DNA of 64,000 nucleotides from Melieria omissa (Eukaryota; Arthropoda; Insecta; Diptera; Ulidiidae). Positions within the stretch are counted from its first letter, which is position 1, and each line of letters starts with the position of its first letter. The position numbers were made by a program, and so were the translations under genes. Below are positions 1 to 10,161 of the stretch, piece by piece. The notes below the pieces were generated by a model. That model was not told the origin of the DNA, did no database searches, and was given only the letters and a program-made list of their open reading frames with translations. The stretch covers positions 48,989,993 to 49,053,992 of the forward strand of contig OZ020267.1 in assembly GCA_963971225.1 (NCBI GenBank), in the 5' to 3' direction.

Positions 1-1335
1 ACGGTCAGGTTGCAAGCCTATCACTACGCGGTCGTTTGCTGTGCTTCGGCCAAAGTGCGAAGCTGCCATGATATCTGTGGGCTGTTCGTTGCGAGCCGCT
101 CCGCGGTAATGTAGGACAGCGCCTTGGTAGAGATTGTTGGCGCTGCAATCACCGTAGCCCCGAACCCGTATCCAATAATTACTGGCGAATTGGTTGGCTT
201 CCAGGACGAAGTCGAAGCGCTCGGCCGAGGCCATGAAAAAACTGTCTGCTGCTATGGGAACAATGTCGTTTCCGTCGGTGCTTATCATGAGCATTTTGTG
301 GTTCTCAATCGAAAACTCGATGGGACAATCGAAAATTCCGTTGTTAATGACGCGGATGCGGTAACGGTAGCCAGGTGAGACGCGCACCCGTTCGTATCGA
401 TTGCGGCGATCGTTGTCTGGCCACGAGTTGAGATGGTTTCTGCCTTTCCCGTTGATTAGAATGTTCCGCACGCGGCTAAAGTCGTTGTTGTATACAATGT
501 CCTGAATCATCAATGCGTGCTCGACCAGGTCGAAGTCATAGAGATGAGCTTGGCGATTTGCCTGTCGCGTTTGTCGTATTATGAGGCTGCCAGCTACGCC
601 CAGTCCGCGCTGCACCCCGACGTGGCTGTGATACCAAACGGTACCGCTGCGCTCCGCCACGAACTCGTAGCGGTAAACTTCACTCGGCTGAATGGGGTAC
701 TGCGTCGTGAACGGCGCGCCGTCCATTTCCGGCGTTCGAGCCATCGGCAGCCCGTGCCAATGTATGGTCGTCGGTTCGGACAGGTGATTCAACACATCCA
801 CAATAACGGTGTCGTTTTCACAGACTTCTATTGGCGGCCCGGGCAGCTGGCGGTTTACAGCCATCACGGGCGTGGGCACACCGTCGCCAAAAATGCAATT
901 TTCGGACTCGCACGTTCGCTCGTCGGCCAGACATCGATTGCACTCCCGACCCAATCGCTGGTAGTTGTGCACCAGGAGTCTGTAGTAGCAGGTGAGGGGC
1001 TGATCCTGCTGGCAGAGCCGACGGCAAGTGTGGCGATCGAAAGAGCTCCAGTTCTCGATGTCTGCACCCTGAAACTCGCCTATTTTTGGGGCCGTTGTTT
1101 GCTTTGTCCTGTGCTTGTGTGAGCCACTTGAGGGCCTTAGAGAGGAAGGCTTTGCCGGCAAGAAACTTTGATGCCACCGAGTGCTAACGTCATTTTGTAT
1201 GAGTTCTGCTTCTACGGAATTTTCGGTGCTGTTGGCCTGTGGGACTTCACTTAACAGCACCGATGGGATGAGTTCTTGCAACCAAAAGGCCACCGATAAT
1301 AGCCGCCAACAAATCCACAAATCGTTGCACCGCAT
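1..1335 (-). CDS. Multicopper oxidase (laccase-type), 5' part, runs off left edge
   Basis: Secreted copper oxidase that takes electrons from phenols, amines or metal ions and passes them to O2. Reading from the Met at 1335-1333, 445 codons stay open to the window edge; upstream in frame are stops at 1359-1357 and 1377-1375. Residues 1-28 form a hydrophobic signal peptide (core LWICWRLLSVAFW). A Cys-rich N-terminus follows (C104, C108, C116, C132, C135, C142, C147), as in insect laccases. The first cupredoxin domain carries HWHG at 192-195 and HSH at 236-238, which supply type-2/type-3 copper ligands. The second domain includes ILINGKGRNH and SAERFDFVLEANQ. The third domain, with the HCH type-1 copper site, lies beyond the window. 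The spacing between HWHG and the DGAPFTTQYPI segment fits insect MCOs, but HWHGLPMARTPEMDG is not what I associate with laccase-2, so an Mco3/Mco4-like paralogue is more likely. No intron is visible in this part. Seen: motifs and open frame. Inferred: paralogue and substrate. Confidence 0.93.
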   Translation of the reverse strand, partial: MRCNDLWICWRLLSVAFWLQELIPSVLLSEVPQANSTENSVEAELIQNDVSTRWHQSFLPAKPSSLRPSSGSHKHRTKQTTAPKIGEFQGADIENWSSFDRHTCRRLCQQDQPLTCYYRLLVHNYQRLGRECNRCLADERTCESENCIFGDGVPTPVMAVNRQLPGPPIEVCENDTVIVDVLNHLSEPTTIHWHGLPMARTPEMDGAPFTTQYPIQPSEVYRYEFVAERSGTVWYHSHVGVQRGLGVAGSLIIRQTRQANRQAHLYDFDLVEHALMIQDIVYNNDFSRVRNILINGKGRNHLNSWPDNDRRNRYERVRVSPGYRYRIRVINNGIFDCPIEFSIENHKMLMISTDGNDIVPIAADSFFMASAERFDFVLEANQFASNYWIRVRGYGDCSANNLYQGAVLHYRGAARNEQPTDIMAASHFGRSTANDRVVIGLQPDR

Positions 1336-2104
1336 CGCTGAAGAGTTCAACCAGTACTAACAGAGCCTATCGAGTCACTGCCACAAGTGAAAGTTTTAAT
1401 GTGCTCTCTCCACTACGGAATCAATATGAATCCGGCGCTAACTCATTCGCTGTGCCCATACCGACCCTCATTGGTATGCAAGCGGTAGTTGGCGCATTCC
1501 GTACGCGCCGAGTGGCATATACAATGTGGGAGTTATTGATATGTTTCGGTTGAGTTTGGCATGATTAAATTGTCGTTGCAAAAAGACAAGAGGTTCAAAC
1601 AACAAGCGCTTTGGCATAAATTGTGGTATTCAACGTGCTCAGGAAAGCGGCCATCGTTGAGTTGATGTCAATGAACCTCCTATGTGGATAGTAAAATAAA
1701 TTCGACAGCTGCTTAATAGTACCGAAATCTGATATACGAGATAAACGCAATAATTGCAAACCCCTTTCCACCAATTAAGGTTGTTCTCGATTGCGCAGAG
1801 CACTGACGAGCCACTTTTTCACGAGTGACCCCAATACAAAAGGACTTGACACAGCTTGTCGATTCAAAGTATTGGAGTGGATAGTTGCAATTGTTGCTAC
1901 ATTTGCCCGCTTAGTATTGCCCCCCATTTTCCCCAACACCTTTGCACTGTAAGAAGCGGCTCCGTTAGGACTGGTAACGTTCTATGTAAAGAAATATAAG
2001 TACATCAATGTTGCCATTCCCTGACAAGCCACACATATGTATACTTGTATATCAACATCTGCACGTATGTCTTTATGTACTTATACGCGGGATATTCTTT
2101 CGCT
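1336..2104. other. Upstream region of the oxidase gene
   Basis: No supported gene. This should hold the promoter and any 5' untranslated exon of the minus-strand oxidase. I see no convincing TATA box or long ORF. The part from 1990 on is rich in ATGTATA-type runs. Confidence 0.5.
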
Positions 2105-3267
2105 CAGTGGCGCACCCAGGAGGATTCGAACCGCTCCTAAAATAATAGAACAACCAAATCCAAATTTAAAGAGTCGTATAACATTCGAAAACTGCTTAAG
2201 ATTATTGAATATCCAATCGAATCTTGATTAAGGTAAAATGTTGAATATGCTTTTATGTGAATTTGATATACTACAAAAATCTAACTAAACGCCTAAACGG
2301 AAACATTCTTTGGGGTCTTTCCAATTTCACTTAGTTGCTTAAACGTTCGAAGAGTTTTAATTTGTGCCAACCCAGTTAACAGGTAAAGTTACTTTTTTAT
2401 CGTTCCCGGTTAATTGGCGATGGCGGTTTTTCAAATCCCGAATAATCGAGGTTCGAGGTTCCTCGCTATTTGGAAAAATTCTGTGCTTATGCTGAATGGT
2501 AAGTATTGAAATTGAAGTTCTGAGCGCGCTTCTGTCCTCGTCAAGCATCAAATGTTTACAAAATATTGTGTTTACCACTTTATTTAATCGCGTCAAGTTC
2601 TCTGGCCAGTAGACAAACACACAACTACTTAAGAGGTTAGTGAACATGAAATGTGTGGTCGTTTTGCTTCGAAAAAATGTCTAATTGCAGACTTGCGCTC
2701 ATATGGCAGTGTGCGCGTTGTTCGCATCTCACAGATACTGTGTGGTGTGGTTCATTTGTCCTGTTTTATGGTTGACGAACGGCGTACCAGCCATGCAGTA
2801 GGTGTGAGTGTGGACAGGAGTGCCGAGGGCGCTCAGTAAGTGCAAGTTAATTCGATACGGCACCTAGAAGCACGCAGCATGTTTTTGCTGATTTGCACTG
2901 CTGAACTCTTTATAAAACGTATGTAAATAAATATATTGAAAAGGCAGTGGCTCAGTGCATTAGTTCAAAAGTCCAGGGATCACAAGTGCAAGGGTAATTG
3001 TTTTTTAATTGTTAGTTAATTGTTTCGACTTATAATTCTCCCCACAGGCTTAGGAGAGCCCATTCCGTTACATTTACTAAATTTAAGGAAAGTTTAGGTG
3101 TTTCTACGTAAAAGAGAGAACTTAGGCCCATGCGAACCAGAATACTTTAATATGTATAACTAAATATGTCAAATGTGCCGGTAATGATGTCAGCATGGAA
3201 ATAAAGCGAAGGATTATTCTTGCCAATACGTGGTAGTAGCAGATACCCCTCTCTTGGTGCGCCACTG
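2105..3267. mobile_element. hAT-like non-autonomous element (possible)
   Basis: The two ends are inverted copies of CAGTGGCGCACC (2105-2116 and 3256-3267), a common hAT terminus in insects. The 1163-bp interior has no transposase. The flanking 8-mers (ctttcgct and gtcctatg) do not match, so the insertion is either old or the pairing is accidental. Confidence 0.5.
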
Positions 3268-3455
3268 GTCCTATGCTCATGATTAGTTTGCAAGTGTGGA
3301 GCGGAATACCGATGTCGGCAGGGATTACTCTTCTTCTTTCAATGTTATTCGTGCAATTTCATCAGAAATCAAATATTTTAACATAAAATACACAACTGAA
3401 GATTAAACGACTATATAGAAAAGAATAGTTCGTTCCCAAATCTATGAAAAGTTAA

Positions 3456-5010
3456 CCCTCTACTGCCCCATACGGCCTTAAGGCACGGTACACAAAAAGC
3501 TAGAAATGTCCACATAAATTTTAATTTATATGAAATTTTTAGGGCATATTATAGATAAATTAAGTTGTCATTTCTTTAATGTAGAATTGCTGTAAGCATC
3601 ATATGTTTCCCATTATTATTAATTGAAATTGGAACTTCGTGGGAATTAGTAGAAATAATTATTTCGTGAGAAGTAAAAAAAAAATTATGAATGAGTACCT
3701 TGTAATGTAATTTATTGATTTGAAGTGTATAGTGTTTATAGTAAAAAAAAAAGGATTTACAGTTACTTTTTTGGCTTGAAAAAGCAGACTGCCTTTAGGC
3801 CGCATCAGGCACCAAAGCGAAAAGATTTAATGTATTTGGTCATTAACGTATACTTGTATGTGGTTTCCGATTTATAGATATCAATCGGCATTAAAAAAAA
3901 TTTGTCGGTTTTATGGGACAAAAAGGTTCAGGAAGGTTTAGAAAACTTGGATTCCGATGTTTTCGAAGAAGCTGATAAAAAAACTGATGAAGAAACTGAT
4001 GAAGAAACCGTTAATGAAGTGTTAGCTATGTTAGATTCAAAGTTCAAAAAGGAAATTTAGTTAAAAGGAGACATTTTTCCTCTTTCATTTGCTACCCATA
4101 TCTTCATCATTGCAGAACGGCCAATATTTAAAAAAATATTTTAAATATGTGTGTCCTAAAAATTTATAAAGTCCTTTAAAAAGGACTTTGGGTCAGAAAA
4201 CAAAAAACTGACTATGCCAGGATATTATAAATGACCTCTTGTTTCACGTCTATATCAACATTTGGATGGGTCTCGGCAAAACTGTTTTTTTTTTGTCGTA
4301 CGGTGTTATAAATGTAAAGTTGGTGTCACTGCTTTATAACTTTGTAATTTTTCTTTCGATTCTATTGATGTTAGGCTTAATATTTGCTCAAATAATATAT
4401 GATTCATCATACATTTTAAAACCAGAGCAGATAATTTATTTTATCCATAAAAAAATCATTAAAAAATTCATGATTTTGAAAATGGTCGAAAAATTTCAAC
4501 TTCAACTTTTAACTTTTTTGCAACTTTCACCGTCAGTAACTTCCCCAAATCTCATCTGATTTGGACAATCTATACATTGCCGGAAAGGCTCGGGTATTAT
4601 CTTCTGACCGGACAGTTCGTGTTAGTCGGATGATTCGTTTACGAGATATGTGCTCAGAACTGAAACAATAGGGAAAAAACTGTTTTTTCGAAGATTTTTC
4701 GAAAAGGTTTTTTAAAAATTTTTTGTATTTTCAGTCTCGCGTTCAGCGGCCCAAAGTTAGTCTAGAAACCACTTTTATTTTTAGGTGCATTTTTCGTATT
4801 GAGTAGTGTAATCAATAAACGTGAAACTGTTCATCAGTGAAATTTTTTAGCTTATGTGCCCAATACGGCCTTAAGGCACGCAAATTTATATAGGTTTCAC
4901 GCCCACACGGAAGCAAATTTTTTTATTTTAAAAATTTTCCCTTCTTATATGATTCTAAAACTACATGGTGAACAATTTTTCGACTTAAACAAAATTGGGG
5001 CAGCAGAGGG
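3456..5010. mobile_element. piggyBac-type element, TTAA-bounded, degenerate
   Basis: TTAA lies on both sides (3452-3455 and 5011-5014). The ends are inverted: CCCTCTACTGCCCCA at the left and TGGGGCAGCAGAGGG at the right, one mismatch in 15. Just inside each end is the phrase TACGGCCTTAAGGCACG (about 3471 and 4862). About 3920-4060 reads as an acidic stretch (EEADKKTDEETDEETVNEV), like the acidic N-terminus of a piggyBac transposase, but no longer ORF survives. It is therefore a deletion derivative of about 1.55 kb. The segment 4607-4815 has a diverged relative at 26505-26715. Confidence 0.8.
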
Positions 5011-6136
5011 TTAAAATTGCATATATGCAATGTTGAAGAGTACGAATTCGAATTGAATCAGTTCAGCGAATTGTTAATAAAATATGGAGCAATTTATTCA
5101 AAAAGAGAATGTTTGTTGTTGTTTTAACCCTCAAATGTATAAAATGACTCACAAAACTGATCACGCTTTTGAAAAATTTAATTTTAAATAAACGATTTAA
5201 CGTTAGGTTTGGCAAAAATGTGATCAAAATGTTATTTTTGTTTAACAGTTTTTTTGTTTAACAATTTCTAAAGTCATTATGGCAATATTTGCATAAGTTT
5301 ATATTTCCTTTGCTGATTTGTCCAGAAATGTTGTGTGATCAGTTTGTGAGTTTTGTGAAGAAGTGTGGTTCGATCAATTGCGGTGCAAAACTATCAAACA
5401 CATTTTTGAAAAAAAGTGAAAATATTTAAATTTTCAGGTAAGCAGACGGAAAAAATAAGTATTTTGATTTAATATTAATATTTTACAGAAGTTTTTAACT
5501 GTAGGATTATGCTCAACAAAATCTGTGCTAATAACAAAGCACTTTTAAGGCCGACCGTCGAACAAATCCAAAAATTTTCACTCATTCGGTGTAATAAGCA
5601 ATATTCGAAAAAACTTGGACAATCCTTTACCCCAAAACTGTGGAGACCGGCCCAAAATTTTATTAGAATTTTATCAAATTTTCTTCTAGAGTAATGTTCA
5701 CATCTTTGTTTATGTACAGCAAGGCAAGACCAGGAGGAGGAAGAGGACTAGACAGACTAGGAGGAGGAATAGGAAGACAATCTAATTTGTTGCTGTTGTT
5801 ACTGGTAAAATACATACAACTTTAATCAGCAGAGGATCAAATTCCTGATCCCTCTAAAATATGCTACGTATTTGAGTTAGTTTAAAGGTGAAAGACCTTT
5901 TTGCTAGTGTGACAATGTAGCATGCGAAGTGATTGAAAATGTTGATAAATCATAGGCTGGATGTACCACGCATAAGTTCACTTGAGTGAGAAGATGAGAT
6001 ATGGTATGTTGATGTATTCCTGGTGTCGATTGACGATTTTGGGCTATTAAATATATTTATATATATATATATATAAGTTTGGGCTGCTGTCTGTAGGGAG
6101 CATTTTCCATAGCTTATTCCCACCCCCCTAAACATA
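5011..6136. other. Intergenic, AT-rich
   Basis: No supported gene. It holds an (AT)n run near 6048-6075 and a purine-rich AGGAGGAGGAAG-like stretch near 5729-5780. The short ORFs here look like chance. Confidence 0.5.
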
Positions 6137-6271
6137 TCACACACCCACTTCAAAAGTGACACAACTCAAAATTTTTCAGGTATCCCAAAAAACTGTTTTT
6201 GACCTGAATAAACATTTTTTTAAAATAATGTATAGACAGTTTAGTAGACAATCCCTACAGGTTATGCTTTA

Positions 6272-6617
6272 CGCCCCGTTCTGACTATGTCATATATGGT
6301 GTCATTTGTAGTCAGTTAAATGAGAACGGGTTGTCATATGGTGTCATTTGCGTTTGCCTGCATGTATGACTACAATTTTCCAATACGAAACGAGAATCAA
6401 ATGAGAACGATCGAATTTGTGTCGAACGAACGATTTGACTACGTTTGATGAGAAAACAAAAAATGTCAACATGCTGGCAAACTTTGTCATATGTATTTTT
6501 CGTCAGTTTTGCCGTGCAATGAGAACGCATTTGACGACATAGGACGAACATGACATATATGGCAGTGTTTGTCGTCATTGAATATGACACCATATATGAC
6601 ATAGTCAGAACGGGGCA
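6272..6617. mobile_element. Harbinger-like MITE with long perfect TIRs
   Basis: A 33-bp perfect inverted repeat begins GCCCCGTTCTGACTATGTCA at 6273 and ends at 6616. TTA on both sides (6269-6271 and 6618-6620) fits the 3-bp TWA target of PIF/Harbinger. The interior repeats the GTCATATGGTGTCATTTG theme several times, as in hairpin-forming MITEs. Confidence 0.75.
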
Positions 6618-6863
6618 TTAGGATAAGTTACAAAGATTTTTTTATTTTTTGATGATATTTTAATTTAATAATTACGGATTTTTTTAAGGTTATGTCACAT
6701 TTACTGAATTTAAGAGGGTAAGAGGTTACATGTTCGAAAAATTTTTTTTGTCTTACCTTATTGTTAAACATTTCAAGAATATATACTCAAAATTTTAAGT
6801 CAATCGGAGCAAAACTCTTGAAGTTATGGTCTATAGTTAGTCCCCTGTTCTTTAGTGTAGATA

Positions 6864-8154
6864 ACACATCGTTCAATAATGTGTGTGACTGACACATAGA
6901 TGGCAGCACTAATACTAAATCAATATTTTTTCGAAATTGTGAACCTTTTTAGGCTTACTGTCAAAATTATATGTCAATCCGACCATTAGTTTACAAGTTA
7001 CAGTGCTTTAAGTGACACTACTTTTGAGTTTCCAAAAAAAATGAATTCAAAGCAATTCCGTGTGCTGATTTATCATTGTTTTTTAATGAAAAAAAATACT
7101 GTTCAATGCCAGGAATGGCTTGAAAAACATTATTCGGACTCTGCTCCATCAAAAAGAACCATTTGTTATTGGTATGCCGAATTCAAACGTGGTCGTACAG
7201 ACACCGATGACATTCCATCTACTGGACGGCCAAATGACGCTGTTATTCCGGAAAACGTTGAAAAAACACTGAAAATCATTATGTCCGACCGTAAAGTGAA
7301 AGTGGGGGAGATTGCTGACATTCTAAAGATATCAGCAGGCAGTGTACACACCATAATACACGAACATTTGGTTATGAAAAAGGTGTTTTCGAAATGGGTG
7401 CCGCGTTTGCTCACACCGGAGCAAAAACAACAACGAATCGTTGATTCAAAGAGCTGTTTGGACATGTTTACGCGCAACAAGTCGGAGTTTTTGCGTCGGT
7501 ACATCACAATGGATGAAACATGGATCCACCATTTCACTCCAGAGTTAAATCGGCAGTCTGCTGAGTGGCATGCAACCGGTGAAAGCCGCCCAAAGCGTCC
7601 AGAGGCACAAACATCGGCTGGCAAGGTTATGGCGTCAGTATTTTGGGATGTGCACGGAATAATATTCATCGACTATCTTGAGAAAGGGAAAACAATCAAT
7701 AGCGACTATTATATAGCGTTGTTGGAACGTTTGAAAGAAGAAATCGCGATTAAGCGGCCCCATATGAAGAAGAAAAAAGTGTTGTTTCACCAAGACAATG
7801 CACCGTGTCACAAGTCGATGAAAACGATGGCAAAAATGCATGAATTGGGCTTCGAATTGCTTCCTCATCCCCCGTATTTTCCAGATCTGGCCCCCAGCGA
7901 CTACTGGCTCTTCGCAGACCTTAAAAAGATGCTCCGTGGTAAGAGATTTGGCTCAAATGATGAAGTAATCGCCGAAACTAACGCCTATTTTGAAGGCAAA
8001 GAAAAATCGTTCTACAAAGGCGGTATCGAAAGATTGGAAAAGCGTTGGAATGATTGTATCTCCCTAAAAGGGGACTATGTTGATGAATAAAAACGAATTT
8101 TGGCAAAAAAATGTGTTTTAATTAGTTAGTCACACACATTATTGAACGAAGTGT
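6864..8154 (+). mobile_element. Intact mariner element, irritans-type, copy 1
   Basis: 1291 bp, flanked by TA (6862-6863 and 8155-8156). The inverted ends of 27 bp read ACACATCGTTCAATAATGTG at the left and ACACTTCGTTCAATAATGTG at the right (complement), with one mismatch. A single uninterrupted transposase gene fills the middle. A second, broken copy lies at 12427-14102, and the two are nearly identical where they align. Confidence 0.95.
7041..8090 (+). CDS. Mariner transposase, full length, irritans subfamily
   Basis: DNA transposase of 349 residues that cuts and pastes the surrounding element at TA sites. The usual mariner length is about 345. The N-terminal half holds the paired helix-turn-helix DNA-binding region (about residues 5-110) and the WVPRLL linker at 119-124, equivalent to WVPHEL. 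The catalytic triad is DD34D: D158 (TMDETW), D252 (HQDNAPCH) and D287 (APSDYWLF), with 34 residues between the last two. There is no stop or frameshift. Long stretches such as SAGKVMASVFWDVHGIIFID closely resemble the horn fly Himar-type transposase, hence irritans. One oddity is F280 (YFPDLAP, where Ser is usual); the broken sister copy keeps Ser there. The start Met lies 20 bp after a run of conserved leader. It may encode an active or recently active enzyme; that is inference. Confidence 0.95.
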   Translation: MNSKQFRVLIYHCFLMKKNTVQCQEWLEKHYSDSAPSKRTICYWYAEFKRGRTDTDDIPSTGRPNDAVIPENVEKTLKIIMSDRKVKVGEIADILKISAGSVHTIIHEHLVMKKVFSKWVPRLLTPEQKQQRIVDSKSCLDMFTRNKSEFLRRYITMDETWIHHFTPELNRQSAEWHATGESRPKRPEAQTSAGKVMASVFWDVHGIIFIDYLEKGKTINSDYYIALLERLKEEIAIKRPHMKKKKVLFHQDNAPCHKSMKTMAKMHELGFELLPHPPYFPDLAPSDYWLFADLKKMLRGKRFGSNDEVIAETNAYFEGKEKSFYKGGIERLEKRWNDCISLKGDYVDE

Positions 8155-8626
8155 TATACAGCTTATTCTCTTCTATTGTTCTGGTCTCAAAACTACTTTT
8201 TCAAAGTCCGTGTTCACTACTACTAAACCGATTCATTTGAAACTTGGTACACATTTTCTACATATAAAATACCTGTCCCCAACGTTTAGTAAAAAGGGGG
8301 TTTCCCACCCACAAAATGGCGGAATTTTTCGTGGAAAATAGCAGTTTACACTTTAGAATCTAGAGTTTAGATGGCCACAAAAAATTTTAAAATTAAAAAA
8401 AAAATCGGAGAACGTTGGGGGGAGGATGTGATAATACTTTGACTAAATTTTAATGGTTTTTGATTTCAGATAATTTCCGACCGAGATACAGTGAACACCG
8501 CAAATTGTATTGTTTTCAAAGACGTTCTGGAGCAAGCTCTGTCACTGAATTGTTTTGTAATATTTCTGCATGAAAAAATTACAGAATATTGTTAAAAGTA
8601 TGCTTAATAATGTACAAAAGGTTTAA

Positions 8627-8857
8627 CACGTTCACGCCGGGGCCGGTTTTCATTGTCTTTGCTGTGAGGCGGCGCTGAAATTAATGCTGTGCCTCATCTG
8701 GCTTTCATTAAATGTTTTTAATGAAAATACGTTAAATTTTCATTATTTTAATTTTCAGCGTCTAATAGCACAATCGAATGCGTACCACCGGCGATACGCG
8801 TCGCCCGATGAGACAATCTAGTGCGGGCCACCGGTGGCCCGCGCCGGCGTGAACGTG
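8627..8857. mobile_element. piggyBac-type MITE (231 bp)
   Basis: TTAA at 8623-8626 and 8858-8861. Perfect inverted ends CACGTTCACGCCGG / CCGGCGTGAACGTG. The rest is GC-rich at both ends (GGCCACCGGTGGCCCGCGCC near 8826-8845) and has no ORF. It sits inside the TIR element 6137-9287. Confidence 0.85.
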
Positions 8858-9603
8858 TTAAATAAATTTGATCAATCCATACTTTCAAAAAAAATTTATA
8901 AGAAAAGTGTTCTTTTTAACGCTGAAACCCTTACCCCCCCCTTAATAATTATAAATTACAGTTAAAAAGTTGAAAGAAAAATTTTTAATTTAAATTGTAT
9001 TTAAAAATATTTACTAAGATTGTCACAACTTTACTTAAAATTAACTTGAACAAAAATTTATTTCGTCAAAAGTGTCACAATTTGAGTTAGGACTCTTTTA
9101 ATAGCAACTTCAAAAAGCATCAAACTTCTCGACATGAAGAGAGACCTAACTGTATTTTGGCAACAGTGAACAACAAAATATACTGAGCTTTTGCTTATTG
9201 GTAGATAGATGCATTGCGCACAGTATTGACACATAAACCCGAACATTACAAATTTTTAGTTGTGTCACTTTTGAAGTGAGTGTGCGATATATAAATTCAG
9301 CAGCCAGATCAGTGAGCAAACTTTTTTATAGCGGTAAAGTGTGGTGCGTTGTGCATGTTTGCAGCACAAATCATGGTAGAGCAGCAACGATTGGAGCCAT
9401 CGCGGAGGGCAGAAGGCCCAAGCAGTAGTTATTATGAGTCAAACGATTAAGGCTACAAACATACCTGCCAGCGGCAGCGGTAGACTACGGGTTGAAGACA
9501 GGTGGTAGTTGTTAGTCGGTAAGAAACCGGCAGTTGAACACGGTGTCAACTGCATCTTTCGAAGAATTTCCCCCTCCTCCAAAAAAACCAAGTGCACCAT
9601 ATA

Positions 9604-10159
9604 CAGTCGGTGGTCAAACAATTAGAACACTTCAAGCAATCAAACGCTTTTTGTGTTTAAAACAAACTCTTAAAATTTTGTTTTTTGATATCACTTAGAT
9701 TTTTATTTCAGAACAAATAAGAAGATATTTTTAAAGTGATTGTACAGATTTTTGTATCATCCCTAAAAAACAGAAATTTGTTTAATACACCGTTCCAAAC
9801 TACGTAAAACAATAATTACCCAGCTTTAATGCGAGTATTTTTCAATAAATCGTGTTTCTTTTTATTTTATTCCCAAAAATTCACGATTTTCTCATAAAGA
9901 TTTCACAATTCGAATGCACACTTCACTATTATAGATTTGCAACAAATGTTCAATTTAATACTGCTGCTAACAAGGTCCCGTTATCGTGCTCACCCACGGC
10001 ACATAACCTCAGAAATACCATTAGAAATACTGTGGGACAAACAAGCTAAGCAAACAAGAAAACAAAAAGCGTTTGGAAACTATTTTCGTACGTCTTGCAT
10101 CCACTTAAACATGAAAATTTAGATTTTTCGTAAGCGTACTAATTGCTTGACCACCACTG
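9604..10159. mobile_element. Tc1-like deletion derivative
   Basis: Inverted ends of about 24 bp: CAGTCGGTGGTCAAACAATT at 9604 and its partner CAGTGGTGGTCAAGCAATTA on the complement ending at 10159. TA flanks both ends (9602-9603 and 10160-10161). The 556-bp interior holds only short frames with no recognisable transposase. Confidence 0.75.
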
Positions 10160-10161
10160 TA

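Larger units (their letters stand above)
6137..9287. mobile_element. TIR element, family A copy 1, carrying three nested insertions
   Basis: Inverted ends of about 35-40 bp: left TCACACACCCACTTCAAAAG..., right ...CTTTTGAAGTGAGTGTGCGA. TA lies outside both (6135-6136 and 9288-9289), as in Tc1/mariner-type insertions. Internal sequence at about 9130-9240 matches, inverted, about 27310-27420 of the second copy at 27256-28979. Nested inside are the MITE 6272-6617, the mariner 6864-8154 and the TTAA MITE 8627-8857. Without them the element is about 1.3 kb, with no recognisable transposase. Confidence 0.75.

Noticed and set aside
517..1122. 201-codon plus-strand frame
   Set aside because: It lies opposite the multicopper oxidase, whose minus-strand motifs (HWHG, HSH) are unmistakable.
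7166..7669. 167-codon minus-strand frame
   Set aside because: Shadow of the mariner transposase on the other strand.
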